Part shown: piece after piece, positions 8,928-18,425 of the stretch
Numbering within the stretch: position 1 is the stretch's first letter
How the letters are laid out: every line of letters begins with the position of its first letter
Assembly: GCA_002429085.1 (NCBI GenBank)
Contig: DIYR01000166.1
Coordinates: forward strand, 1 to 64,000
DNA: 64,000 bases
Source of the DNA: Flavobacteriales bacterium UBA6049
Lineage (GTDB): Bacteria; Bacteroidota; Bacteroidia; Flavobacteriales_G; Salibacteraceae
Reading direction: 5' to 3'
Notes under the pieces: generated by a model
Databases searched by the model: none
The model's input: only the letters and a program-made list of their open reading frames with translations
Told to the model about the DNA's origin: nothing
Translations under genes and position numbers: made by a program

Positions 8928-8935
8928 CAAAAGTA
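8928..8935 (-). promoter_or_regulatory. -7 element for the kinase/H-NOX operon
   Basis: TACTTTTG on the minus strand is an exact TAnnTTTG match, giving a predicted start near 8922 and a leader of about 12 nt. No clear -33 TTTG is visible. Confidence 0.5.
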
Positions 8936-9014
8936 ATACCGTGATTAAACTAGCTTTAAGTATCTACAGAATTTTCTTCCTTATTTATAGCGGATTTACA
9001 AAGTGTTATTCAGC

Positions 9015-9022
9015 TACTTTTG
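9015..9022 (+). promoter_or_regulatory. -7 element for thiL
   Basis: TACTTTTG is an exact TAnnTTTG match. Predicted transcription begins near 9027, after an in-frame TTG at 9020, so translation should start at ATG 9035 or ATG 9041. Confidence 0.5.
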
Positions 9023-9034
9023 CAACAAATTGAA

Positions 9035-10084
9035 ATGAACATGTTTGAGAATAGCGGACAAACCGATTTGAGTCAATTAGGTGAGTTTGGATTGATTGAG
9101 TTGTTGACAAAGGATGCTAAAAAGGTTCAGTCAACAACACAACTTGGAGTAGGAGATGATGCTGCAGTAATTGATTCTGGAGATAGATATACTTTGGTTA
9201 GTACAGATATGCTATTGGAAGGAGTTCATTTCAACTTATCATATGCACCACTTAAGCATTTGGGTTACAAGTCTGTAGTGGTTAATCTAAGTGATATTTA
9301 TGCCATGAATGGAACTCCTCGCCAAATTACGGTTAGTATAGGTGTTTCAAGTAAATTTTCTGTAGAGGCGCTAGAAGAAATTTACGCTGGAATACACTTG
9401 GCATGTGATTTTTATCAGGTTGATTTAATAGGAGGTGATACTACTTCTTCTAAAGCAGGACTAGTTATTAGTGTTACAGCAATTGGAACTGTAGAAAAAG
9501 ATAAAATAGCCTACAGATCTGGTGCAAAAGAGAATGATTTGATCTGCGTGACTGGAGATTTGGGTGGTGCTTATATGGGACTACAAGTCTTAGAAAGGGA
9601 ATATGCCGTTTTTAAAGGAGCTCCATCATCTCAGCCAGATTTAGAGGGAATGGACTATATTCTCGAACGACAATTAAAGCCTGAAGCTCAACGTGGTTTG
9701 GTTCAATTGTTTGAAGAAAAAGGATTACAACCAACATCAATGATTGATGTGAGTGATGGTTTAGCGTCTGAGTTGATTCATTTAGCGAAAGCTTCAGATC
9801 TTGGAGCGACTATTTATGGTGATAAAGTGCCAGTTGACCATGTAACCTCCCAAGTTGCCGAAGAATTTAAGATCAACCCGACTGTAGCGGCATTAAATGG
9901 TGGCGAAGATTATGAACTACTATTTACATTACCGTTAGATAGCTATGAGAAGATCAAGGACATTCCCGAGATTAGAATGATTGGGCATATGACAGAAAAA
10001 GGCAGTGGTGTTTATATGGCAGATCAGGCCGGGAACAAAATTACCTTAGAGGCGCAAGGTTGGAACGCCTTTAAACAAGATTAA
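9035..10084 (+). CDS. thiL: Thiamine-monophosphate kinase
   Basis: A 349-aa PurM-like ATP-dependent kinase that phosphorylates thiamine monophosphate to the active cofactor thiamine diphosphate. Diagnostic motifs are LGEFGLIELL, GVGDDAAVI (metal/ATP), STDMLLEGVHF, NLSDIYAMNGTP, GGDTTSSKAGL, MIDVSDGLASEL and GGEDYELLFT. The start is ATG 9035; ATG 9041 is equally possible from family comparison, and an earlier TTG lies inside the predicted promoter. It is followed 12 nt later by a small membrane protein gene, with which it may be co-transcribed. Confidence 0.95.
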   Translation: MNMFENSGQTDLSQLGEFGLIELLTKDAKKVQSTTQLGVGDDAAVIDSGDRYTLVSTDMLLEGVHFNLSYAPLKHLGYKSVVVNLSDIYAMNGTPRQITVSIGVSSKFSVEALEEIYAGIHLACDFYQVDLIGGDTTSSKAGLVISVTAIGTVEKDKIAYRSGAKENDLICVTGDLGGAYMGLQVLEREYAVFKGAPSSQPDLEGMDYILERQLKPEAQRGLVQLFEEKGLQPTSMIDVSDGLASELIHLAKASDLGATIYGDKVPVDHVTSQVAEEFKINPTVAALNGGEDYELLFTLPLDSYEKIKDIPEIRMIGHMTEKGSGVYMADQAGNKITLEAQGWNAFKQD

Positions 10085-10096
10085 GTATACTCGGAG

Positions 10097-10447
10097 ATGG
10101 CCAAGGTTAAAAACCCGTTAGATAACTTTCGATTCAATCTCGATAACAAAAAGAATCCAGAACTCTATTGGGGGTTGAGAATAGCTTTGCCTTACAATAT
10201 CATAGGTATTACGTTTGGTTTTTTGGTACGTATGGGGCATTTTCCTGAAAACATTGGAGAGCTGGGAACGGCTGTATTATTCATATTCGTTCCTGTAGCT
10301 TCCCAAATAATTGAGTATGAATCAAGTACAACAGCTAATTTGCTGTTGACTGTTTCTAACTTGTTGATTACCTTCTTTTTAAGTTGGGTGATTTTTTCGC
10401 CAATTGTTGGCTTACTTAGAGGGATTCTTGGATTTACTGAGAAGTAA
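10097..10447 (+). CDS. Small integral membrane protein, unknown function
   Basis: A 116-aa protein. After a polar N-terminus (residues 1-25) there are three likely membrane helices, at about 28-46, 57-72 and 82-106, joined by short loops. No catalytic motif or known family is recognised. It starts 12 nt after thiL and ends 6 nt before the convergent rnr stop, so it is probably in the thiL transcript. Nothing in the sequence points to a thiamine-related role beyond position. Confidence 0.65.
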   Translation: MAKVKNPLDNFRFNLDNKKNPELYWGLRIALPYNIIGITFGFLVRMGHFPENIGELGTAVLFIFVPVASQIIEYESSTTANLLLTVSNLLITFFLSWVIFSPIVGLLRGILGFTEK

Positions 10448-10453
10448 GTAGGG

Positions 10454-12613
10454 TTATTCCTCCATATCTACTAAGGCAAAATCTAGACGCTTATTGTAGA
10501 GATCCGCTTTTGTGATTTTAATGCGCATTGGATCTCCTAATTGGAAAGAATTATTTGAGTTGTGTCCTACAATTTGATGATTCTTTTCATCAAAGAAGTA
10601 GTAGTCACCTTCAATATCTCGTAAGCGAATCATTCCTTCGCACTTGCTTTCGTTTAATTCAATATAAATACCCCATTCTGTAACTCCAGAAATTACCCCA
10701 TCGAATTCTTCGCCAACATGATCTTTCATGTAAAGTACTTGATAATACTTTACTGATTCACGTTCTGCTTCAGCAGCTTTTCGTTCCATATCACTACTGT
10801 GCTTGCACAAAGCCTCGTAATGGTTGACGTTAGCACTTTTCTCTTTTTTGCTTAGGTATCTATCAAGTAGTCTATGAACCATCACATCTGGATACCTTCT
10901 AATAGGTGAGGTAAAATGAGAATAATAGTCAAAAGCTAACCCATAATGGCCTATGTTATCTGTACTGTATTCAGCTTTCGCCATAGTTCTAATGGCCAGA
11001 GTTTCAAGCATACTTTCCTCTCGTTTTCCTTGAACTTCTTGTAGAAGCTTATTCAATCCTTCTGAAGCTTTATCAGGATTTGAGAAGCTATAGTTATATC
11101 CAAATGTCTTGATGAATTGACTGAAATTCATCAACTTTTCTGGATCTGGTTTGTCGTGAATACGGTAAACAAATGTTTTTGGAGAGTAACCTCTTCTAGG
11201 TTTTCCAATTCTGCTTGCTACTGTTCTATTGGCAAGCAACATGAATTCTTCAATTAGTTTGTGCGCATCTTTTTGAACCTTGAAATAAACACTAGTTGGC
11301 TCTTTCTTTTCATCTAACAAAAAACGAACTTCTACCTTGTCAAAAGCAATTGCTCCACTAGACATTCTATTAGAGCGAAGTGTTTTGGCTAAGTTGTTTA
11401 ATATTTTTAGTTCATCTGCATAATCACCTTTTTCAGAGTCAATTACATCTTGGGCATCTTCATATGTGAATCTTCTATCTGAATGAATAGCTGTTCGTCC
11501 AATCCAACTATCTACTACATTGGCTTGTTCATCCATTTCGAATACAGCTGAAAACGTGAGTTTGTCTTCATTTGGTCGTAATGAACAAACTTGGTTTGAG
11601 AGAATTTCTGGAAGCATTGGTACAACGCGATCAACCAAATAAACAGAAGTGGCTCTGCTCACGGCTTCTTTATCAATATCATCTCCTTCGGTCACATAGT
11701 GCGTAACGTCAGCAATGTGCACACCAACTTCGTAGTTACCATTTTCTAGTTGTTTGATAGAAAGAGCATCGTCAAAGTCTTTAGCGTCTGTAGGGTCAAT
11801 GGTGAAAGTAGTGATAGGTCTAAAATCTCTACGTTTTGCTATTTCTTCTTCGGGAATGTTCAAGCTAATTTTAGCCGCTGTAGCTTCAACGTGTTTCGGA
11901 AATTGTAGAGGTAAACCTTTATCTGCTAAGATAGCAGCCATTTCTACTTCATTTTCCATCGGCTTTCCAAGCACTTCAGTAATCTCGCCAAATGGAGAGC
12001 TTGCTTCTTTTGGCCAATCGGTTAATTTCCCAACGGCTTTTTCACCATGTTTGGCTCCGTTTAATTTATCAAGTGGTATGTATAAATCCACTTGCATCTT
12101 GCGGTTGTCAGGAATCAAAAACGCGAAGTTCCTAGATACTTCTATCGTTCCAACAAATTGAGTTTTGACTCTTTCTATGATGTCAACAATTTGACCTTCT
12201 GGAGATTTCCGTTTTTTACGAGCGAGTAGGAATACAGAAACAATATCACCATCAAGTGCTTGGCCAACAAACTTTGGTGGGATGTAAATATCTTCTTCAA
12301 CTTGTTCTGAAATAACATAAGCAGATCCACTCATAGTCATATCGACTCTACCTTGAATAAAGGCCATTGGTTTAGCTAATTGAAACTTACCCCTACTAGT
12401 TTCTTTCAAGGTTTCTTTGGCTTTTAACTCAGCCAGTACTTTTACAACCAGTTCTCTATCATGAGCATTCTTTACCCCAACGAGTGCAGAAACCTGTTTA
12501 TAATTCAATGTTTTTTTGGGGTTTTGACTGAAGGCATCGAGAATACTTCTTTGCAGTTTTCGCTTGGTGATTTTCTGCTTGGTATTCTGGAGTTTTGGTT
12601 TTCTTTTGGCCAT
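10454..12613 (-). CDS. rnr: Ribonuclease R
   Basis: A 719-aa 3'-5' exoribonuclease that degrades structured RNA in the cytoplasm. It has an N-terminal helix-turn-helix-like segment, cold-shock domains (QGRVDMTMSGSAYV and following), and an RNB catalytic domain starting near FTIDPTDAKDFDDALS with the Mg-binding aspartates. HYGLAFDYYSHFTSPIRRYPD is the conserved RNB core, and a C-terminal S1 domain (GEEFDGVISGVTEWGIYIEL) follows. The length matches Bacteroidota RNase R. It is divergent from ferritin and convergent with the small membrane protein. Confidence 0.95.
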   Translation of the reverse strand: MAKRKPKLQNTKQKITKRKLQRSILDAFSQNPKKTLNYKQVSALVGVKNAHDRELVVKVLAELKAKETLKETSRGKFQLAKPMAFIQGRVDMTMSGSAYVISEQVEEDIYIPPKFVGQALDGDIVSVFLLARKKRKSPEGQIVDIIERVKTQFVGTIEVSRNFAFLIPDNRKMQVDLYIPLDKLNGAKHGEKAVGKLTDWPKEASSPFGEITEVLGKPMENEVEMAAILADKGLPLQFPKHVEATAAKISLNIPEEEIAKRRDFRPITTFTIDPTDAKDFDDALSIKQLENGNYEVGVHIADVTHYVTEGDDIDKEAVSRATSVYLVDRVVPMLPEILSNQVCSLRPNEDKLTFSAVFEMDEQANVVDSWIGRTAIHSDRRFTYEDAQDVIDSEKGDYADELKILNNLAKTLRSNRMSSGAIAFDKVEVRFLLDEKKEPTSVYFKVQKDAHKLIEEFMLLANRTVASRIGKPRRGYSPKTFVYRIHDKPDPEKLMNFSQFIKTFGYNYSFSNPDKASEGLNKLLQEVQGKREESMLETLAIRTMAKAEYSTDNIGHYGLAFDYYSHFTSPIRRYPDVMVHRLLDRYLSKKEKSANVNHYEALCKHSSDMERKAAEAERESVKYYQVLYMKDHVGEEFDGVISGVTEWGIYIELNESKCEGMIRLRDIEGDYYFFDEKNHQIVGHNSNNSFQLGDPMRIKITKADLYNKRLDFALVDMEE

Positions 12614-12691
12614 AGAATCAATTTAAATTACCCTGAATTGGAGTAATTCACGAACAAGTATTCATCGTAGACGTTCAAAATTGACGAATAT

Positions 12692-12699
12692 TACCTTTG
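12692..12699 (+). promoter_or_regulatory. -7 element for ferritin
   Basis: TACCTTTG is an exact TAnnTTTG match 31 nt before the ATG, predicting a leader of about 26 nt. No obvious iron-responsive operator could be assigned. Confidence 0.5.
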
Positions 12700-12730
12700 T
12701 AATAGTCATATAACGAATAATTCTATCAAC

Positions 12731-13249
12731 ATGATATCTAAACAAGTAGAGGCAGAATTGAACAATCAAATCAAGAACGAGGCATATTCATCTCAGTTAT
12801 ATTTAGCTATGGCTTCTTGGGCTGAAGTGCAAGGTTTTGAGGGAGTTGCATCATTTATGTATAGGCATAGTGATGAAGAACGTACTCACATGTTGAAGTT
12901 GGTGAAGTTTGTAAATGAGCGTGGTGGACAGGCTATTGTTCCTGCATTAGATGCTCCACCAACACAGTTTGAAGGATTAGAAGCTTTATTCGAAATGCTT
13001 TTAAATCATGAGGTAGAGATTACAAATAATATTAATGAGTTGGTGCACTTGACTCTTGCAAACAAAGATTACACCACTCATAACTTTTTGCAGTGGTATG
13101 TGAGCGAGCAAATTGAAGAGGAAGCTTTAGCTAGAACAGTGTTAGACAAACTTAGATTAATTGGTGGCGAAAAAGGTGGAGGCTTGTATATGTTCGATAG
13201 AGACATTTCAGGCATTACCGTTACATCTGCTAATGATGAAATGGCTTAG
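12731..13249 (+). CDS. ftnA: Non-haem ferritin (FtnA type)
   Basis: A 172-aa four-helix iron-storage protein expected to assemble into a 24-mer. All ferroxidase ligands seen in E. coli FtnA are at the same positions: E17, E50, H53, E94 and Q127, with E129/E130 near the third iron site. No haem-binding Met typical of bacterioferritin is evident. It stores Fe2+ as ferrihydrite and limits Fenton chemistry. It is monocistronic, with its own -7 element upstream and a strong terminator 22 nt after the stop. Confidence 0.95.
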   Translation: MISKQVEAELNNQIKNEAYSSQLYLAMASWAEVQGFEGVASFMYRHSDEERTHMLKLVKFVNERGGQAIVPALDAPPTQFEGLEALFEMLLNHEVEITNNINELVHLTLANKDYTTHNFLQWYVSEQIEEEALARTVLDKLRLIGGEKGGGLYMFDRDISGITVTSANDEMA

Positions 13250-13271
13250 AGGTTTAGTATAAAATGAAAGC

Positions 13272-13299
13272 AAAAAGGGAGGCTTTGCCTCCCTTTTTT
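13272..13299. terminator. Bidirectional terminator between ferritin and the S9 peptidase
   Basis: A 12-bp perfect stem (AAAAAGGGAGGC / GCCTCCCTTTTT) with a 3-nt loop, T-rich on the plus strand and A-rich on the left arm. It therefore can serve both convergent genes; the peptidase stop is at 13301. Confidence 0.9.
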
Positions 13300-13300
13300 A

Positions 13301-15436
13301 TTATTTGTTAATTCCTTCTAAGTGCATAATAAAGGCATATTCCATGGCCACTTCCTTAATAGAAGCAAATCTTCCAGAAGCTCCACCGTGACCAGCTTCC
13401 ATGTTAGTGTGAAGAAGTAACAAGTTGTTACCCGTCTTCACCTCTCGCAATTTAGCTACCCATTTTGCAGGTTCCCAGTACTGCACTTGACTGTCGTGTA
13501 ACCCTGTTGTAACTAGCAAATTTGGATAGTTCTGTGCAGTAACATTGTCGTAGGGAGAGTATGATTTCATATAGTCATAATACACTTTATCATTAGGATT
13601 TCCCCATTCATCATACTCTCCAGTAGTTAGAGGAATACTCTCATCCAGCATTGTAGTAACAACATCTACAAACGGAACTGCTGCAACGACACCATTGAAT
13701 AGTTCAGGCTCTAAATTGATGACAGCTCCCATAAGTAATCCTCCAGCACTTCCGCCCATTGCATATAGGTGACCTGGAGAAGTTAATTGTTCATCTACTA
13801 AAGCTTTACCGCAATCAATAAAGTCCGTAAACGTATTCATTTTTTTCAGAAGCTTTCCATCTTCATACCACTGACGTCCCATTGTTTCGCTTCCACGAAT
13901 GTGCGCAATAGCGAATACAAAGCCTCTATTTAATAATGATAGCCTAGTAGTACTAAACGAAGGATCAATAACAGCTCCATAAGAGCCATATCCATACAAG
14001 AGAGTTGGGTTTTTTCCATTTCGCTCTAAGCCCTTTTTATAAACTAGAGACATTGGAATCATTGCTCCATCTTGAGCTTTTACAAAGATTCGTTCGCTCA
14101 CATAGTCTGCTGGGTTATGTCCTCCAACTACTTCTTGCTGCTTCAATACTTCTTGAGTTTTATCAGTCATATTGAAGTCATAGGTAGTAAATGGTGTGGT
14201 CATAGATGCATAACCGTATCTAAGTATATCAGTGTCATATTCTCTATTGATAGAGGTGTAAGATACGTATGCAGGGTCGTTGAATGGAATGTAGTAATCA
14301 TTTTTTCCATCCCAAGTTCTAACTCTTAGTTTAGAAAGACCTTCACTTCGTTCTGAAAGCACCAGGTAGTTTTTGAAAAGATCGATGTCTTCTAATAATA
14401 CATCGTCTCTATGTGCAATGACTTCTTCCCAGTTTGAACGATCGGTGTTGCCAACAGAAGTTTTCATCAAACGAAAGTTTTTGGCTTCCCAGTTTGTAAG
14501 AATATAGAAGTGATCTTGGTAATGTGCTACACTGTATTCGTGATCTCTTTCACGTGGAAAGAAAACCTGAAATTCGCCTATTGGATTGTTGGCATCAATT
14601 AGTTGATATTCGGTGCTTACAGTAGACCCAGAGTAAATCATTATGTAATCACCACTTTTACTTCTTGTTACACCTGTATAGAATGTTTCATCATCTTCAT
14701 GAAAAATCTCTACATCTTCGGACTGTGGAGTTCCAAGAATGTGACGGAAAATCTTGTAAGAACGTAATGTCTCATCTTTTTGAGAATAGAACATGGTTTT
14801 ATTATCGTTAGCCCATGCAACACCTCCAGTGGTGTTTTCTAACAAATCTTCTAGGAAGTCACCCGTTTCTAAGTTTTTGAATCGGATGGTATAAATTCTC
14901 CTACTCACAGTATCTTCTCCTAATGCGAGTAGTTTATTGTTCGGAGAAACACCTAAACCTCCAATTGAATGAAAAGAATGTCCTTCTGCTAATTGATTTT
15001 GATCGACCATCAATTCTTCTGATGCATCTTTTTCGTCTAGCTTTCTGTAAAATTGAGGGTATTCTTTACCAGGCTCGTACTTCGTTATATACCAATATCC
15101 ACGATACTTGTAAGGTACACTTTCGTCATCTTCTTTTATACGAGCTTTCATTTCATTAAACAATGATTCCTGAAAGGCCTCAGTACTGGCTAATTGTTCC
15201 TTAGTGTATTCATTTTCAGCATGTAAATAATCAATTACTTCTTGGTCTTCTCTGTCATTTAACCAATAGTAATTATCGATTCTTACATCGCCATGCTTTT
15301 CTAGCTCGTGTGGAACTTTTTTAGCTATAGGAGCAGGAGTTGTTGATGTGCTCATTTCTGTAGAATTTGAACAGGCAAATGTAATGCAGCCAGCGAGCAC
15401 AATTGTTGCTGTTTGTGGAAGGAAAAGTTGTTTCAT
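13301..15436 (-). CDS. ptrB: S9-family prolyl oligopeptidase (oligopeptidase B type), probable lipoprotein
   Basis: A 711-aa serine peptidase. The N-terminus is hydrophobic with a lipobox (LAGC at 14-17; a second possible site is Cys22), so it is probably anchored in the envelope. Residues 40-440 form the beta-propeller beginning VPHELEKHGDVRIDNYYWL, the classic S9 N-terminal signature. The alpha/beta-hydrolase domain carries the nucleophile in MGGSAGG, the Asp in TGLHDSQV and the His in EAGHGG. Oligopeptidase B enzymes cleave short peptides after basic residues; the specificity here is inferred. It is divergent from the TonB receptor gene. Confidence 0.92.
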   Translation of the reverse strand: MKQLFLPQTATIVLAGCITFACSNSTEMSTSTTPAPIAKKVPHELEKHGDVRIDNYYWLNDREDQEVIDYLHAENEYTKEQLASTEAFQESLFNEMKARIKEDDESVPYKYRGYWYITKYEPGKEYPQFYRKLDEKDASEELMVDQNQLAEGHSFHSIGGLGVSPNNKLLALGEDTVSRRIYTIRFKNLETGDFLEDLLENTTGGVAWANDNKTMFYSQKDETLRSYKIFRHILGTPQSEDVEIFHEDDETFYTGVTRSKSGDYIMIYSGSTVSTEYQLIDANNPIGEFQVFFPRERDHEYSVAHYQDHFYILTNWEAKNFRLMKTSVGNTDRSNWEEVIAHRDDVLLEDIDLFKNYLVLSERSEGLSKLRVRTWDGKNDYYIPFNDPAYVSYTSINREYDTDILRYGYASMTTPFTTYDFNMTDKTQEVLKQQEVVGGHNPADYVSERIFVKAQDGAMIPMSLVYKKGLERNGKNPTLLYGYGSYGAVIDPSFSTTRLSLLNRGFVFAIAHIRGSETMGRQWYEDGKLLKKMNTFTDFIDCGKALVDEQLTSPGHLYAMGGSAGGLLMGAVINLEPELFNGVVAAVPFVDVVTTMLDESIPLTTGEYDEWGNPNDKVYYDYMKSYSPYDNVTAQNYPNLLVTTGLHDSQVQYWEPAKWVAKLREVKTGNNLLLLHTNMEAGHGGASGRFASIKEVAMEYAFIMHLEGINK

Positions 15437-15561
15437 GAGGGTGAATCTTTTTGCCTAAATTAGACGAATAAGTGCACTGAATTTCTATTTTGCAGCTGGA
15501 AATGTGTATTTTGTATGCACGCCTACTATTTTTAGGTGGTTTTTATCAATCAAATTTATCT

Positions 15562-18402
15562 ATGCACCAAACGGTTTTCGGGCTAGGAAAGCTAGTCCTT
15601 TTAGTGGTTTTGTGGGTTGGATTCGTGGCGAATGGACTGGCGCAGAATGTTATTAAGGGAAAGATATCAGACAAGCAAACTGGCGAAACATTAATTGGCG
15701 CTAGTGTCGTAATAGAGGGAACTACTGAGGGAACTATTACGGATATTGATGGTAATTTTCAAATTCAAACAGATCGCTCTCTACCAATTAATTTGGTGAT
15801 TTCATTTTTGGGGTATGAGAAGATCAAGTATGAAGTTACTAGTTGGGATCAGAAAGTGAACGTAAAAGTAGCTCCTGATAATGTAATGTTAGATGCTGTT
15901 GAGGTAGTTGGATCTCGTATTTCAGAAAGAGAAAAACAAGCACCACTTACAGTAGAATCAATGGATGTGATTGCTATTCGAGAGGCTCCATCAGGAAGTT
16001 TTTATGAAAGCTTGGGTAACATGAAAGGAGTAGATATGACTTCTGCTTCATTAGGCTTTAAAGTGATCAATACTAGAGGTTTTAACTCAACATCTCCAGT
16101 TCGCTCACTTCAATTGATTGACGGAGTAGATAATCAATCGCCAGGTTTAAACTTTTCACTAGGAAATTTCTTGGGGGCATCAGATTTGGATGTAATGAAA
16201 GTAGATATCATCGCAGGTGCAAGTTCGGCTTTCTATGGGCCTGGAGCGTTTAATGGGGTGGTAAATATGACTACAAAAGATCCATTTACATTCCCAGGGT
16301 TAAGTGCCTCACTAAAAGTTGGTGAACGAAACATGACAGAAGGAGCAATTCGTTGGGCTCAAGTTTTCAAGAATAAAGAGGGAAAAGACAAGTTTGGATA
16401 TAAGCTCAACGTATATTATTTCGAAGCTCTTGATTGGGAAGCAGAGAACTATAATCCAGTTGATGACTCAGATGACCAAGCTTCTAACCCAGGAGGGTTT
16501 GATGCAGTTAATACGTATGGAGATGAAAGTACTGAAACGAATAATGATGAGTCAGGGTCAATAGGTTCAATAACATATCCAGGTTTAGGGAGATATTACA
16601 GAACAGGATACCGCGAGGTTGACCTTGCAGATTATAACACTAATAACCTCAAATTGAATGCTGCTTTTCACTACAAGATTAAACAAGATGTTGAGGCCAT
16701 ATTTTCAACGAGCTACAGTCAGGGTACTACTGTTTATCAAGGGGATAATCGCTATAGCTTAAAGAATATCCAATTTTATCAAAACAGATTAGAGCTTAGA
16801 AAGAAAGATAAATGGTTCATAAGAGCATACGCTACACATGAAGATGCTGGTGATTCGTATGATATTGTTACTACAGCACTGCGGATGCAAGACGTTGTAA
16901 ACAGTGAGCAACAGTGGAATAGTGATTACAAAAGAAACTGGGCAAGTAGATATAATGGGCGAGTGACGTCTTTGCCAGGTTATAGAGCTCCAGATTTGCA
17001 GAATGAAACACTGGAAGAGTGGCATCAGAGTTTCTATTTACCATGGATATCTCAACAACAGGACTCATTAACGGTCTGGCATCAACAAAACCGTGAGTTA
17101 ACAGATACTGAGTTTGCCGCAAACCCAAGATATAAAGAGAATACGGCTGCTTTTGATTCTGCCTTTGATGCGATTACCTCCGCTAAGTTTACTGACAACG
17201 GTTCTCGATTTTTTGATAAGTCTGCTTTGTATCATGTACAAGGTGAATATAAGTTTCAACCAAAATGGGCAGAGATTACAGTTGGAGGGAATGCAAGATG
17301 GTATTTACCAAATACAGAAGGAACAATTTTCTCAGATACATTGGAATATACTCGGGTTAGAACAGATAGTGGAACAGTTATAACGGATAGTTCTTACAGA
17401 GAGATTACGAACTTCCAATATGGCGTTTATGTTGGCGCTCAAAAGAAGTTTTTAGCCGAAAAACTGATTACAACTGCTACTATACGAATGGATAAAAACG
17501 AGAACTTTGATTACCTCTTTTCTCCTGCTATTTCATTTGTTTATTCTCCGAACGAAGAGCACACTTTTAGAGCGACATTTACTTCAGCTATCCGAAATCC
17601 AACTTTAGCGGATCAATACTTTAACTATGATGTTGGAAGAGCCATTTTGTTAGGAAACCTTGATGGGTATGATTCTCTTATCACAGTTGAAAGTTTTGCC
17701 GACTATAGAAATACTTTAAATACAGATACTCTTGTCTACTTTAATGTAGATCCAATTAAACCGGAAGAGGTTAAAACAATAGAATTTGGATATAGAGGAA
17801 TTTTGTTGGAGAAACTTTACATAGACGCCAGTTATTACCACTCTTGGTATACCAATTTTATTGGGTTCCAGTTTGGTGTAGATGCAACATTTGATTCTTT
17901 CGGCTTTCCTAGTGCCATTCAAGGGTACCGATTGGCAACAAATAGTAAAGAAACTGTTGTAACGCAAGGGTTCTCACTAGGAGGGAATTACTACATTAAA
18001 AATAGATATGCTATTAATGCCAATTACAGCTGGAACAAGCTAGTAACAGATGTAGATGATCCAATTATTCCAGCCTTTAATACACCAGAACATAAATATA
18101 ATATAGGGCTAACTGGAAGAGAAATCTACATTAAAGGTATCTCATTAGGACACTTTGGATTTGGTGTAAATTACAAGTGGATTGATGGTTTCACATTTGA
18201 AGGATCTCCTCAGTTTACAGGATTCATAGATTCTTATGACCTTGTAGATGCCCAAGTAAATTTTACTGTTCCAAAAATCCATACTACATTTAAAGTAGGA
18301 GCTTCTAATTTATTAGACAATAGAGTATATCAAGTATATGGTGGTCCTCAAGTAGGAAGACTAGCATATTTTTCTGTTTTATTTGACTGGAGAAATAATT
18401 AA
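15562..18402 (+). CDS. TonB-dependent outer-membrane receptor with carboxypeptidase-like N-terminal domain
   Basis: A 946-aa protein. The signal peptide is residues 1-28 (ending NGLAQ). Residues 30-115 are a carboxypeptidase D regulatory-like domain (GKISDKQTGETLIGASVVI), then a plug (about 120-240, TRGFNSTSPVRSLQLIDG, SSAFYGPGAFNGVVNM) and a 22-strand beta-barrel ending in an aromatic residue cluster (YFSVLFDW). The substrate is unknown. Met at 15562 is preferred over an upstream TTG because it directly precedes the signal sequence. A T9SS-exported esterase starts 23 nt downstream, suggesting a paired degrade-and-import locus. No SusD-like partner is present. Confidence 0.9.
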   Translation: MHQTVFGLGKLVLLVVLWVGFVANGLAQNVIKGKISDKQTGETLIGASVVIEGTTEGTITDIDGNFQIQTDRSLPINLVISFLGYEKIKYEVTSWDQKVNVKVAPDNVMLDAVEVVGSRISEREKQAPLTVESMDVIAIREAPSGSFYESLGNMKGVDMTSASLGFKVINTRGFNSTSPVRSLQLIDGVDNQSPGLNFSLGNFLGASDLDVMKVDIIAGASSAFYGPGAFNGVVNMTTKDPFTFPGLSASLKVGERNMTEGAIRWAQVFKNKEGKDKFGYKLNVYYFEALDWEAENYNPVDDSDDQASNPGGFDAVNTYGDESTETNNDESGSIGSITYPGLGRYYRTGYREVDLADYNTNNLKLNAAFHYKIKQDVEAIFSTSYSQGTTVYQGDNRYSLKNIQFYQNRLELRKKDKWFIRAYATHEDAGDSYDIVTTALRMQDVVNSEQQWNSDYKRNWASRYNGRVTSLPGYRAPDLQNETLEEWHQSFYLPWISQQQDSLTVWHQQNRELTDTEFAANPRYKENTAAFDSAFDAITSAKFTDNGSRFFDKSALYHVQGEYKFQPKWAEITVGGNARWYLPNTEGTIFSDTLEYTRVRTDSGTVITDSSYREITNFQYGVYVGAQKKFLAEKLITTATIRMDKNENFDYLFSPAISFVYSPNEEHTFRATFTSAIRNPTLADQYFNYDVGRAILLGNLDGYDSLITVESFADYRNTLNTDTLVYFNVDPIKPEEVKTIEFGYRGILLEKLYIDASYYHSWYTNFIGFQFGVDATFDSFGFPSAIQGYRLATNSKETVVTQGFSLGGNYYIKNRYAINANYSWNKLVTDVDDPIIPAFNTPEHKYNIGLTGREIYIKGISLGHFGFGVNYKWIDGFTFEGSPQFTGFIDSYDLVDAQVNFTVPKIHTTFKVGASNLLDNRVYQVYGGPQVGRLAYFSVLFDWRNN

Positions 18403-18425
18403 TTAATCACGTATCTTTAGCTAAA

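Noticed and set aside
11754..12161. A 135-aa open frame antisense to rnr
   Set aside because: It lies wholly inside the well-supported RNase R gene, shows no family motif and is best explained as an antisense shadow of a constrained coding sequence.
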